A stretch of 64,000 nucleotides of DNA from positions 1,302,001 through 1,366,000 of the forward strand of contig NZ_AP018150.1 in the NCBI RefSeq assembly GCF_003966915.1, written 5' to 3'. This DNA comes from Mycoavidus cysteinexigens (GTDB lineage Bacteria > Pseudomonadota > Gammaproteobacteria > Burkholderiales > Burkholderiaceae). The notes beneath the pieces were generated by a model. The model was not told the DNA's origin. It did not search any database and was given only the letters and a program-made list of their open reading frames with translations. Below are positions 37,044 to 46,097 of the stretch, one piece after another. Position 1 is the stretch's first letter, and each line of letters opens with the position of its first letter. Made by a program: the position numbers and the translations under genes.

Positions 37044-37144
37044 CGTAGCGACGGTGAGCTGTAGTACGAGTGCTTCGCATGCAAGCTACAAGGCTGGAGA
37101 TTGTGGCGCGCTTACATATCTCTCACGTGCGATTGATTTTTTCG

Positions 37145-38665
37145 CTATTCAGACGCCCGCCATTCAAGCCGCACACGTTCTGTTGCGGTGGGATCAATGA
37201 GCTGCGCAAGCTCATAATTTAAACCGAGATAGGGAACAAAGAGCAACCTATCGCCAAGGTAGATACAGGGTGTATTACGTAGCCAGGCGGGGATGCCTGC
37301 TTCTTGAAAGAGATTTTTTAGCGTGCGCTGCGGACCCTGCGGCGCTTTGCGCATGCGCTCGCCACCCTGGCGCGGAGTGGCGCGGAGCGGCGCTAATTGG
37401 AGTAATGAGGTGGGTACGCCGGCTGGATCAGCGTTATGCGTGGCGGTAAAAAGTAGCGTGCCGTGCCACTGAGGAAGATCCCAGGCGCTTGGCCCTGACC
37501 AGCGTAAGCTTGGCTCTGATGCATCTGCGAGTAAAGCGGCATGAGGCGTTGTTGCACCCTCTGCGCAAGGCGGATGGTGTGGGAGTTTGACTCGGTCCCA
37601 CCAAATTTTGTCACGATACACGCGTAGTCGGTGGCCCGCATGATCGAGTTGGAGCGTAGCGTCTGCGCGCGCCGTGCACAATTGTTTGAGTATATTCTCG
37701 AGGCGAGCGTTTGAGGGGGCTGGCAAACCAAGCGTCCGCAACCAGTAGCGGATTAAGTTGACAGCGCGCAAGGTTTGCTCTGTATTGAGCATAATCAGAG
37801 CGGAGCGGGATAATGCAAAGGCATTGGGTGGCGCCGCGACGCGCTGTAAATCGAGCTTTGCCAACTCATCTAATAAAGTTTGCGCATCTGCTGCGTGTTG
37901 CGCTGCACGCGCCAGGGTGGCGCGATAAGCAGGAAAATATGCCCCAATCTGCGGCAATAGGGTATGCCGCAAGGCATTACGCGTATAACGCAAATCGGTA
38001 TTTGATTCATCCTCAAGCCAACGCAAATTATATTCCATGGCGTACGTTTGCAGCGCTTGGCGGGGTATGCTCAATAAAGGCCGCAGATAGCTTAGCTCAT
38101 TTGAGGCCGAGCTTGGAGCAGGCGCGAGCGGCTCCGTCTGCACGATTTTTTTCGCTTTTTTAAGCACGGGCATTGCTGCCAGTCCGGCGACCCCTGTGCC
38201 ACGCAATAATTGTAGCAAGACGGTCTCAGCTTGATCGTCAGCATGGTGCCCAAGGAGCAAAAGTTTCGCTGATTGTGCCTGGCAGAGTTCGTTTAGCGCC
38301 GCATAGCGCGCGTCCCGTGCTGTAGCCTCAAGGCCAAAGCCAGACTTCATTTCGAGGGTGACTCGGCGCGCAGCAAACCGCACGCCAAGCTGAGCGGCGC
38401 AAGCTTGACAATGCCCTAACCAAGCATCGGCATGCGGGCTTAAACCATGATGAATGTGCAACGCAATACAGTGTTCAGCGCCTACCAATGCAATCGCTGC
38501 GTGGAGCAATACCGTCGAGTCAAGCCCGCCACTAAACGCAACCGCCAGCGTCTGTTTGGCATACAGTGGGGGCAACGCCGCGTGGAGTGCTTCTGCTACC
38601 GACTTAGCCTGAGTAGCTTTACCGCTGGATGGAGCCAAGCGTGGTGGTTTCCTTGAATTTGCCAT
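37145..38665 (-). CDS. tilS: tRNA(Ile)-lysidine synthase
   Basis: Converts C34 of the CAU anticodon of tRNA-Ile2 to lysidine; essential. The N-type ATP-pyrophosphatase P-loop [16 protein letters not shown] is at about 42-57, followed by [13 protein letters not shown] and [23 protein letters not shown], all family motifs; the C-terminal substrate-binding domains run through [17 protein letters not shown]. 506 residues, somewhat longer than E. coli TilS. The start overlaps the end of accA by 47 bp, implying coupling. Normally adjacent to lysC in Burkholderia. Confidence 0.95.
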   Translation of the reverse strand: MANSRKPPRLAPSSGKATQAKSVAEALHAALPPLYAKQTLAVAFSGGLDSTVLLHAAIALVGAEHCIALHIHHGLSPHADAWLGHCQACAAQLGVRFAARRVTLEMKSGFGLEATARDARYAALNELCQAQSAKLLLLGHHADDQAETVLLQLLRGTGVAGLAAMPVLKKAKKIVQTEPLAPAPSSASNELSYLRPLLSIPRQALQTYAMEYNLRWLEDESNTDLRYTRNALRHTLLPQIGAYFPAYRATLARAAQHAADAQTLLDELAKLDLQRVAAPPNAFALSRSALIMLNTEQTLRAVNLIRYWLRTLGLPAPSNARLENILKQLCTARADATLQLDHAGHRLRVYRDKIWWDRVKLPHHPPCAEGATTPHAALLADASEPSLRWSGPSAWDLPQWHGTLLFTATHNADPAGVPTSLLQLAPLRATPRQGGERMRKAPQGPQRTLKNLFQEAGIPAWLRNTPCIYLGDRLLFVPYLGLNYELAQLIDPTATERVRLEWRASE

Positions 38666-39602
38666 AGCTCATTAAACGCTCAAAGCGGCGCTCATGCAAA
38701 TTCGCTGGGCTCATGCCCTGTAATTGGCGTAAGGTATCGACCAGAGCGCGCCGTAGTAATGCGAACATGGCTTTTGGATCCCGGTGTGCGCCTCCCAAGG
38801 GTTCATTGACAATTTTATCGATTAAGCCCAAAGCTTTGAGCCGGTGAGCGGTGAGGCTAAGCGCTTCAGCAGCCTCCGGCGCTTTGCTCGCGCTTTTCCA
38901 AAGAATAGACGCGCAACCTTCTGGCGAAATCACCGAATAAGTTGAAAATTGCAGCATTAATACGCTATCCGCTACGGCAATTGCAAGCGCCCCGCCCGAG
39001 CCGCCTTCGCCAATGATAGTCACGATAAGAGGTGTTTTCAATTCCGCCATCACATAGAGATTGCGACCAATGGCTTCTGACTGCCCGCGCTCTTCAGCGC
39101 CAATTCCAGGGTAAGCGCCGGGCGTGTCGACAAAGGTAAAAATCGGAATCCCGAATTTTTCAGCTAGCCGCATCAAACGTTCTGCTTTGCGATAGCCCTC
39201 AGGACGAGGCATGCCGAAATTACGCAAAGCGCGCTCTTTAGTATCGCGCCCTTTTTGATGGCCAATCACCATGCAGGGTTGCCCATTAAAGCGCGCTAGG
39301 CCACCGACAATCGATAAATCGTCAGCATATGAACGATCGCCATGCAGTTCATGAAAGTCCGTGAAGATTTCTCTAACGTAATCAAATGTATAAGGACGCT
39401 GTGCGTGCCGCGCGATTTGCGCGACTTGCCAAGGGGTTAGCTGAGCATAGATATCTTTTGTAAGCTGTTGGCTTTTCTTGGACAGGCGCTCAATTTCTTC
39501 CGAAATATCGACGGCTGAATCATCTTGTACAAAGCGCAATTCGTCAATTTTTGTCTCAAGTTCAGCAATCGGCTGCTCAAAATCCAAAAAAATGGTCTTC
39601 AT
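38619..39602 (-). CDS. accA: Acetyl-CoA carboxylase carboxyltransferase subunit alpha
   Basis: Part of the AccAD carboxyltransferase that makes malonyl-CoA for fatty-acid synthesis. 327 residues with [19 protein letters not shown] at the start and family blocks [65 protein letters not shown] and [14 protein letters not shown]. First of the accA-tilS pair. Confidence 0.97.
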   Translation of the reverse strand: MKTIFLDFEQPIAELETKIDELRFVQDDSAVDISEEIERLSKKSQQLTKDIYAQLTPWQVAQIARHAQRPYTFDYVREIFTDFHELHGDRSYADDLSIVGGLARFNGQPCMVIGHQKGRDTKERALRNFGMPRPEGYRKAERLMRLAEKFGIPIFTFVDTPGAYPGIGAEERGQSEAIGRNLYVMAELKTPLIVTIIGEGGSGGALAIAVADSVLMLQFSTYSVISPEGCASILWKSASKAPEAAEALSLTAHRLKALGLIDKIVNEPLGGAHRDPKAMFALLRRALVDTLRQLQGMSPANLHERRFERLMSYGKFKETTTLGSIQR

Positions 39603-39698
39603 TTTATTTACATTCCTCGTTCTTCATGCTGAGCATGGACTTTAACATCTTAATGTATGGTCTTTATCTAGCGCTGGTTTAGCGCTATGACAATAGAT

Positions 39699-40574
39699 TT
39701 AGTAATCAACCGGCAGCGGATCGAGGCTACGCCACATGTACCAAGTCGCAACAGTGCGCCAAGGCTCCCAATTGGCCGCCACCTCACGCGCCTCGCTGCG
39801 CGTCACCGGCTCGCCGCTAAAGTAATTTAGGCTAATCGCGCGGATTAAGCCAACATCGTCCAGCGGCAGCACATTCGGTCTAAGTAGGTTAAAAATCAGA
39901 AACATTTCGGCTGTCCAACGGCCAATGCCACGAATTTGCGTCAGTTCGATAATCACCGCCTCATCATCCATGGTTACCCACTTATCGACATGCAACGCAC
40001 CCGAGACGAAATGTTGTGCTAGGTCAAGAATATATTCAGCTTTTCTTTTTGACAGCCCACACTGGGCGAGTGTGTCGCTATCTAATTTTAAGAATTGTTT
40101 GGGGGTCAATTTGGGACAGGTTTTTTGCACCCGCTGCCAAACCGTTTGTGCCGCTTTAACTGAAATTTGCTGTCCCACAATCGAACGGGCCAGCGTGACA
40201 AAAGGCTCGCCCCGGCCCACCAAGTGTACCGGTCCAAACTTTGGAATCACCTTTTTCAGGATCCGATCGCGCTTAACCAGATCCGCGCATGCTTTATCCC
40301 AATAGGCTGGCCGGATAGCAGTAGGCTCTAGGGTATCGATCGGCAAGCCCACAGAAGTTTCTTGCAGCGCGCGTTGCACGCTGCTGCTGGTTTTTGCTTT
40401 GGGCGTAGCTTGGGCCGTCACCACCTTAGTGATCGCTATCGCCTGGGCGGTAGATTCAGTTGCCGCAACCTTGCCTTGGTTGCGGGCGGTTTTCGCCACG
40501 GCCTTTACTGGCGTTTGTTTGGCGGCGCCCAGATGCAAGGCCGCCTTACGAACTGTCTTACTGGCTATTGCCAT
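39699..40574 (-). CDS. alkA: DNA-3-methyladenine glycosylase II family (HhH-GPD)
   Basis: Base-excision repair glycosylase for alkylated bases. HhH-GPD domain: ARSIVGQQISVKAAQTVW, LDLAQHFVSGAL, the hairpin LTQIRGIGRWTAEMFLIF and the catalytic Asp in LPLDDVGL. The first 70 residues are a Lys/Ala-rich, probably disordered extension seen in Burkholderia homologues. The start at 40574 is chosen because GAGGG lies a few bases upstream, within the longer possible frame. 291 residues. Confidence 0.88.
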   Translation of the reverse strand: MAIASKTVRKAALHLGAAKQTPVKAVAKTARNQGKVAATESTAQAIAITKVVTAQATPKAKTSSSVQRALQETSVGLPIDTLEPTAIRPAYWDKACADLVKRDRILKKVIPKFGPVHLVGRGEPFVTLARSIVGQQISVKAAQTVWQRVQKTCPKLTPKQFLKLDSDTLAQCGLSKRKAEYILDLAQHFVSGALHVDKWVTMDDEAVIIELTQIRGIGRWTAEMFLIFNLLRPNVLPLDDVGLIRAISLNYFSGEPVTRSEAREVAANWEPWRTVATWYMWRSLDPLPVDY

Positions 40575-40642
40575 GGTGCCCTCTAATTGACTCACTGACT
40601 TAATTGCTCAACCGTTATGAAATGATGGGTAGGCCATGCGGA

Positions 40643-42034
40643 TTAAGCGCGCCGCCATTCAGTCAATTCATTTGATTTATCTTCAAGCACCACGCCGGCT
40701 GCCAAAAGCTCGGCGCGAATTTGGTCCGCCAGAGAATAGTTTTTAGCTCGCTTGGCGGCTTGCCGCTCGGCGATACGGGCGGCAATCGCGGTTGGATTTA
40801 AAACTGTTTTGATAGACGCACTTTTTTGTAAAAATAACTGCGGCGCGCGCGCCAGTAAGCCGAGCACTTCAGCTAATCCTTTTAACTGGCGCGCGAGCGC
40901 CTGATCTCGGCTTTTATTCACAGCGAGCGCTAGGTCAAACAAAATAGCCACAGCGATAGGCGTATTGAAGTCATCATTCATCGCGGTCCGAAACCGCTGC
41001 GCATGCGCTTCACTCCAATCGAGCGGCGAGGTATCTGGCGCGGTTTCTTTAAGCGCTGTATATAGCCGCGTTAGTCCACCCCGTGCATCTTCAAGATGCG
41101 CATCACTGTAGTGAATGGGGCTGCGATAATGCGTGCGCAAAATAAAGAAACGAATCACTTCGGCATCGAAGTTAGCCAACACGTCGCGAATGGTAGAAAA
41201 ATTACCCAGCGATTTTGACATTTTTTCATCGTCAATTTGCACATAGGCATTATGCATCCAGTAATTCACAAATGGATGCCCATGCGCGCCCTCACTTTGC
41301 GCAATTTCATTTTCATGATGTGGGAACTGCAAATCCTGCCCCCCGCCGTGAATATCGAAGCGCTTGCCTAATAAGGCGTGACTCATCGCTGAGCATTCAA
41401 TATGCCAACCGGGCCGTCCACTGCCCCATTTAGAATCCCAACGGGCCGCCGCCGGTTCATCCGACTTAGCGCGCTTCCATAGCACAAAATCCAGCAGATC
41501 TTGCTTAGCCGTATTGGCGGCAACCCGCTCGCCAGCGCGCAAATCATCCGGCGCGAACCCAGCAAGCTGGCCATACGCAGCAAATTTGCGTACCGCGTAA
41601 TTAACATCGCCATCGGCCGCCTGATAGGCATAGCCGTTTTGTTCCAAGATCTCAATCATGGCGAGCATTTGCGGCACAAAAGCGGTTGCGCGAGGCTCAA
41701 AATCTGGCCGCTCCACGCCGAGCGCGTCGGCATCTTCATGCATCGCGCGCGTGAAACGCTCGGTCAATGCGGCAATTGGTTCGCCATTTTCTGAGGCGCG
41801 GCGAATGATTTTGTCGTCAATATCCGTGATATTGCGCACATACATGACCCGGTAGTCAAGCGCTTTCAACCAACGCTTAACCATGTCAAATACCACCATG
41901 ACACGCGCATGGCCGAGATGACAATAATCGTACACGGTAACGCCGCAAACATACATGCGGACTTCGCCAGCCACAAGAGGTACAAAAATCTGCTTGTCGC
42001 GCGTAAGCGTGTTATAAATGCGCAGTGAATTCAT
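40643..42034 (-). CDS. cysS: Cysteinyl-tRNA synthetase
   Basis: Class I synthetase of 463 residues. HIGH-type motif in [15 protein letters not shown], zinc-site residues in [26 protein letters not shown] and [11 protein letters not shown], and KMSKS in [19 protein letters not shown]-terminal DALR-type helices. Transcribed away from the TPR gene across a 124-bp divergent promoter region. Confidence 0.97.
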   Translation of the reverse strand: MNSLRIYNTLTRDKQIFVPLVAGEVRMYVCGVTVYDYCHLGHARVMVVFDMVKRWLKALDYRVMYVRNITDIDDKIIRRASENGEPIAALTERFTRAMHEDADALGVERPDFEPRATAFVPQMLAMIEILEQNGYAYQAADGDVNYAVRKFAAYGQLAGFAPDDLRAGERVAANTAKQDLLDFVLWKRAKSDEPAAARWDSKWGSGRPGWHIECSAMSHALLGKRFDIHGGGQDLQFPHHENEIAQSEGAHGHPFVNYWMHNAYVQIDDEKMSKSLGNFSTIRDVLANFDAEVIRFFILRTHYRSPIHYSDAHLEDARGGLTRLYTALKETAPDTSPLDWSEAHAQRFRTAMNDDFNTPIAVAILFDLALAVNKSRDQALARQLKGLAEVLGLLARAPQLFLQKSASIKTVLNPTAIAARIAERQAAKRAKNYSLADQIRAELLAAGVVLEDKSNELTEWRRA

Positions 42035-42107
42035 AAAAAACAGGGAGCCGGCCGTCGATGCTTCACCTATAAAATAAGGTTTGCTCGCCGGAATTTTTGG
42101 ACAATAG

Positions 42108-42137
42108 TTGACGTTTTGTTAAAATGGTCGAGATTAT
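42108..42137 (+). promoter_or_regulatory. Candidate sigma70 promoter for the TPR-ppiB-lpxH genes
   Basis: TTGACG at 42108-42113 and GATTAT at 42132-42137 with 18-bp spacing, ending 21 bp before the ATG at 42159. The run TTTTGTTAAAATGG between them is AT-rich. Confidence 0.35.
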
Positions 42138-42158
42138 AACATTGATGGATTTAAAGCT

Positions 42159-42770
42159 ATGAAGACCTCCGCTTGGGGCCATGGGGCGCGGATTTGTGCC
42201 ACCCTTTTATGCATTAGCAGCTGTTTAAGCAGCGCTTATGGGCAACCTACAGCGGCCGCAGAGGATAGCACACGCATAAGCCCTGCTGCCGAGAGTGCGT
42301 CTTCCGCACTCGCTGCGCAATTGCAAAAGCTGGAGCAGCGCATTAAAAACCATCCTAAAGACGTGCAGGCGCGCTTTAAACACGCCACCACACTCATTCA
42401 GCTTGGCCGCGAGCGCGAGGCGATGGCGGCCTTTCAGGCTCTGATTAAACGCTACCCTGAATTGCCTGAGCCTTATAATAATTTAGCTTATTTGCATAGC
42501 CGGCATGGTGCGTATGAAGCGGCGCGCAGCGCGCTGGAAACTGCGTTAAATGCTAACCCCAATTATGCGCTGACGCAACAAAATCTCGGCGCGCTTTATC
42601 TACAACTTGCCGCTCAAGCCTACCAACGCGCACTTGCGCTTGATCGGCGCGATACGCTTTCTGCGCAGCGCCAACAACAGATATATTCTATTCTGTCCAG
42701 GCCTGAACAACTGCGCAATACCCCTGGCAATCCTCTTAAGATTGCGCCCGCCCCCACTAGTCTAAAATAA
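42159..42770 (+). CDS. Exported TPR-repeat protein
   Basis: 203 residues. A signal peptide (ICATLLCISSCLSSAYG, cleavage expected before QPTAA) sends it to the periplasm. About three tetratricopeptide units follow: HPKDVQARFKHATTLIQLG, YPELPEPYNNLAYLHSRHG, NPNYALTQQNLGALYLQLA. It is conserved between cysS and ppiB in Burkholderia; its partner is unknown. It heads a plus-strand run with ppiB and lpxH. Confidence 0.85.
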   Translation: MKTSAWGHGARICATLLCISSCLSSAYGQPTAAAEDSTRISPAAESASSALAAQLQKLEQRIKNHPKDVQARFKHATTLIQLGREREAMAAFQALIKRYPELPEPYNNLAYLHSRHGAYEAARSALETALNANPNYALTQQNLGALYLQLAAQAYQRALALDRRDTLSAQRQQQIYSILSRPEQLRNTPGNPLKIAPAPTSLK

Positions 42771-42851
42771 GATAAGAAAAATCAAGGGATCAAATTTAAC
42801 TTTTTTCGCCGACAGGCTTTTTTTTACTTTTATTTTGCAAGGATATTTTTG

Positions 42852-43346
42852 ATGATCGAGCTGCACACTAATCACGGCGTGATTAAACTTGAACTCAATG
42901 CTGACAAAGCACCTAAGACAGTTGAAAATTTTATTCATTACGTCAAAAAAGGCCATTACGACAATACGATTTTCCACCGCGTGATTTCAAATTTCATGAT
43001 TCAAGGTGGGGGTTTCGACCCTGAGATGCAACAAAAACCGACCGCGGCTCAGATTACTAATGAGGCTGATAACGGTTTAAAAAACACGCGTGGCACGATT
43101 GCGATGGCCCGCACCAGTGATCCGCATTCAGCGACAGCACAGTTTTTTATTAACGTAACAGATAATGCATTCCTCGATTTTTCCAAGCCTACTCCACAAG
43201 GTTGGGGCTATTGCGTGTTTGGCGAAGTTGTGGAGGGTTTAGAGGTTATTGATGCCATCAAGGCGGTTAAAACCGGCTCGAAGAACGGTCATCAAGATGT
43301 CCCGCTTGAAACCGTTATCATCGAAAAAGCCATCGTAATTGCCTAA
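42852..43346 (+). CDS. ppiB: Cyclophilin-type peptidyl-prolyl isomerase B
   Basis: 164 residues without a signal sequence, so the cytoplasmic PpiB form. Cyclophilin core: [32 protein letters not shown] (catalytic Arg and Phe), [19 protein letters not shown] and [17 protein letters not shown] lies nine bases before the ATG at 42852; the TTG one codon earlier is rejected. Followed 14 bp later by lpxH. Confidence 0.97.
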   Translation: MIELHTNHGVIKLELNADKAPKTVENFIHYVKKGHYDNTIFHRVISNFMIQGGGFDPEMQQKPTAAQITNEADNGLKNTRGTIAMARTSDPHSATAQFFINVTDNAFLDFSKPTPQGWGYCVFGEVVEGLEVIDAIKAVKTGSKNGHQDVPLETVIIEKAIVIA

Positions 43347-43360
43347 GGAAAGACTTAGCA

Positions 43361-44152
43361 ATGTCTATAACCGGTGGCGCATCAAAGCACCAAAGCCTTC
43401 AGCCAAATGATGCGCGGCCGGTTTATTTTATTTCAGATCTGCATCTAAGCCTGGCCATTCCAAATACAGTGGCCGCGTTTGAGCACTTCATCGAAAACAC
43501 CGCCAACGATGCGCAAGCGGTTTATATTCTTGGCGATCTATTTGAATATTGGATCGGCGACGATATGCTGGTCACGCCGTTTGCCCAAAAAATCGCCGCG
43601 CAGCTCCATACGCTGGCTGAGCGCGGCATTCAACTTTATATTATGCCTGGCAATCGAGATTTTTTGCTGGGCGCACACTTTGCTCAGGCGGCTGGGGCGA
43701 CGCTATTAGATGATCCATGCTTGCTTGAGGCCTTTAATCTGCGCACGGTTCTCGCGCATGGCGATGCGCTTTGTACGGCTGATGGTTTTTATCAAAAGTA
43801 TAGAAAAATTGTACGCTGCCACGCTGTACAGCGTTTTTTTCTGAGTTGGCCATTGCGATGGCGGTTAGCGCTCGCGGCACGCATCCGGGCGCGCAGTGGT
43901 GCGCAAAAACGTCCACGCGAACTCATGCTGGGAGATGTAACCGAAGCGGCTGTGTTGCGCCTTTTGGCACAATATGATGTCACGACGATGATTCATGGCC
44001 ATACTCACCGGCCCGCGCAACATAGGCATGGCGCTGCCACGCGCTGGGTACTCCCTGATTGGGATTACGATCAGGGCACGCCGCGTGGCGGGTATCTAAA
44101 GCTGGATCAAAATGGCATTCAAGCCTGGCCGTTAGAGTTTAGGTATTTTTGA
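43361..44152 (+). CDS. lpxH: UDP-2,3-diacylglucosamine diphosphatase
   Basis: Hydrolyses UDP-2,3-diacylglucosamine to lipid X in lipid A synthesis (inner-membrane face). Calcineurin-type metallophosphatase motifs in order: FISDLHL, GDLFEYWIGDD, GNRDFL, HGDALC and HGHTHRP. 263 residues. Shows that the organism keeps a lipid A pathway. Confidence 0.96.
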   Translation: MSITGGASKHQSLQPNDARPVYFISDLHLSLAIPNTVAAFEHFIENTANDAQAVYILGDLFEYWIGDDMLVTPFAQKIAAQLHTLAERGIQLYIMPGNRDFLLGAHFAQAAGATLLDDPCLLEAFNLRTVLAHGDALCTADGFYQKYRKIVRCHAVQRFFLSWPLRWRLALAARIRARSGAQKRPRELMLGDVTEAAVLRLLAQYDVTTMIHGHTHRPAQHRHGAATRWVLPDWDYDQGTPRGGYLKLDQNGIQAWPLEFRYF

Positions 44153-44481
44153 CTAAAACCCCGAAATGTCAATTAGCGATTTTCCCACGGCCGTTTAATT
44201 CTTCTAGGGATTCCAACCCCAAACCGCAGATTTTTTTAAAGTTGTTTAGATTCATGGATTAGGATATCTAGGCGGTTAGCAAGGTTGTGAGGTCAATTGG
44301 ATTGAGGTTCGGCTGGGATTACGGTTTTTTCTCCAAGAACACTTTAACTTGATGATTTATAATAAGAAATCTAATTCGTAACGTGACTGCACAGCAGCGT
44401 GCCCTAGTTTTTTTAAAGATTATTAGGCTTGTACCATGGGTTTATTGTGACTAAATTAGTTCAATTCCTCAATCCGTATTA
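44153..44481. other. Intergenic stretch, no supported gene (one 28-codon frame)
   Basis: AT-rich spacer between lpxH and the caspase-like gene. The only coding-like feature is a minus-strand frame at 44169-44255 (MNLNNFKKICGLGLES, then LEELNGRGKIAN), which has no convincing ribosome binding site. I see nothing else in it. Confidence 0.4.
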
Positions 44482-45129
44482 TCATTGAGATTCACCTGTT
44501 TCGACTACTTCAATTTTCCAATCCCCAATAGCATCGTAGTCTATCTTTTCCGGCTTGATGTACGGCATCTCAGGCTCCGAAGTTATGAGCACGTCCACCG
44601 TTCCTGAAATTAGCGGCTGACAACGCACCCAGCTTTTATCGCTGGGCAATTCGTTCTTATCATTTACATGATTCCGCACACTAAATTTAGCGGTCGCCGA
44701 ATTGAAAGCAGATATTCCAAGCGGTGCATAGACAAGGACTGGCTGCTTCATTTCAGAGAAAGATCTAGCCAGGGTCGACGCGAACGATTCTTTTGAGTCG
44801 ACTTCGACCCCCATAGAGCAAGCATATATTACAATTTTTTCCAGGCGACTTATATCTTGTATATCCTTCAGTTTGTTGAACAAACCCAGAGCGCTGAGTC
44901 TTGTATCTGTGTTAAAGCCTAAAGTCCCGTTGCCGGCGTGAGCGCTTATTATTATAGTGTCACCCGTTAGCGTCTTTCCGATAGGCAGACTATCCGGAAA
45001 TAAATCGATGCAGTCATCGTCCGCGATACCGTATCCGTCTTGCAACATCTTTTTACCTTCGTTTAGGGAGCCTTTTTTCCACTCTTGGCCAGATTGGTTC
45101 CAATCCAAAGTAATCATAATATTCGGCAT
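44482..45129 (-). CDS. Caspase-fold (C80/clan CD-like) orphan protein
   Basis: 215 residues, no signal peptide, not firmly assigned. The middle resembles the cysteine-protease domain of MARTX toxins (peptidase C80) and other caspase-fold enzymes: strand TIIISAHAGNGTLGF with a His in the expected place, then LEKIVIYACSMGV with a Cys at the end of the next strand, and SFASTLARSFSEMKQPVLVY after it. The stand-alone size is small for a toxin, so it could be an effector or an immunity-type protease. Upstream lies a degenerate copy of its first 30 codons. Low GC, isolated between lpxH and an effector-like gene. Confidence 0.5.
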   Translation of the reverse strand: MPNIMITLDWNQSGQEWKKGSLNEGKKMLQDGYGIADDDCIDLFPDSLPIGKTLTGDTIIISAHAGNGTLGFNTDTRLSALGLFNKLKDIQDISRLEKIVIYACSMGVEVDSKESFASTLARSFSEMKQPVLVYAPLGISAFNSATAKFSVRNHVNDKNELPSDKSWVRCQPLISGTVDVLITSEPEMPYIKPEKIDYDAIGDWKIEVVETGESQ

Positions 45130-45149
45130 TATCGTATCCTTTTCATAGT

Positions 45150-45247
45150 ACTGGCATTATCGTATTTTTTTGCAACATCCCATTATCTAAGTTTAAGGCG
45201 TCATTTTTCCACTCTTCGCCAGGTTCGTCCCAACGCAAAGTAACCAT
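45150..45247 (-). pseudogene. Degenerate tandem copy of the caspase-like gene start
   Basis: Reads MVTLRWDEPGEEWKNDAL, then NLDNGMLQK, lining up with MITLDWNQSGQEWKKGSL and NEGKKMLQD of the gene downstream. Only about 30 codons are left before it merges with that gene's promoter. Confidence 0.7.
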
Positions 45248-45312
45248 AGTATCGGCATGTGGCTATTCTTCGTATCGAAGCCTCCTCCTCACCGTAACTG
45301 GCCCCACCAACA

Positions 45313-45567
45313 GTGCAAGAAGTTAGCCGCTACCTAGCGCACTATATTAGGGTCAGTTTCTGTATGGCTTCGCTTTCTCTCTGTTTCTTGTTTATCGGCT
45401 CGCAGTTTTTGCTCCCCGCTTCTTTTCCACATTCCGGTCACCTTCATGCAGTTAAGCTTCAATTCACTCGTCATGGTCTACTTGTGGGAGGATTTTCACC
45501 TCCAGAAGTGTGCCCATGCTGGGCGCATCAAAAAAATAGCCGCCCCAAACAGGGTAGCTATTTTTAG
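45313..45567 (+). other. 84-codon open frame of doubtful coding status in a mobile-element-like segment
   Basis: The frame contains a hydrophobic stretch and VGGFSPPEVCPCWAHQK, with no recognised domain and no ribosome binding site. It lies in an 830-bp gap (45257-46097) that otherwise holds a terminator hairpin, AT-rich sequence (45600-45720) and coding debris such as a frame ending DELLKQFRQWGDYLIRFA near 45920-45987. Confidence 0.2.
45532..45565 (+). terminator. Rho-independent terminator
   Basis: AAAAATAGC (45532-45540) pairs with GCTATTTTT (45557-45565), with an additional CCC/GGG inner pairing and a terminal T-run. Strong in both directions. No intact gene ends here, so it may belong to a lost gene. 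Confidence 0.6.
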
Positions 45568-45978
45568 GCGCAGAACGTGGCCAGTAGGAACTTGATTTAC
45601 AAAAAAAATATATTAAATAATTTATAAATTTTCTCAATTTATTTTAGAATTTTTACTCTAACTCTATCGCATACATTCCTCACTTTGGCTTATTTCTTGG
45701 GTACTTTGAACTTAGCGCTCTTTTTTTGACAGCGACAGGGGATTGCTCGGGTTCGAGCAGATTGAATGCCTGTTCCCTGACTGCTGTGAACGACGCATCA
45801 TCGGAGATCAAGTTATCGGTAAATAACCGGCACCAATACGCTTTCAAGCATTTGAGTAATTCGATTGCGTTCGCCTGCTACGACGCACTCCACTATATAT
45901 ATCTCGGAGAGTCGTGTAGGACAGCGCGACGATGAGTTACTTAAACAATTTAGACAGTGGGGAGATTATCTCATTAGA

Positions 45979-46003
45979 TTCGCTTAACTCCGCACATTTG
46001 CGC
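45979..46003 (+). promoter_or_regulatory. PIP/hrpII-like box upstream of effector-like gene
   Basis: TTCGC-N15-TGCGC differs by one base from the plant-inducible-promoter box TTCGC-N15-TTCGC bound by HrpX/HrpB-type activators of type III secretion in Burkholderia, Ralstonia and Xanthomonas. It lies 94 bp before the ATG at 46098. No hrp gene is in this window. Confidence 0.35.
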
Positions 46004-46097
46004 AGTCACTCAATACAACTAATTTGGCATAGTACAAAATAGGATACGACAGCTAATTTTGACTAATACACTTTTTAGCATACGAGAGGCAATTTAT

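Noticed and set aside
44169-44255. 28-codon frame resembling a bacteriocin or RiPP leader (LEELNGRGK)
   Set aside because: No convincing ribosome binding site, no double-glycine core, and no maturation or export gene nearby.
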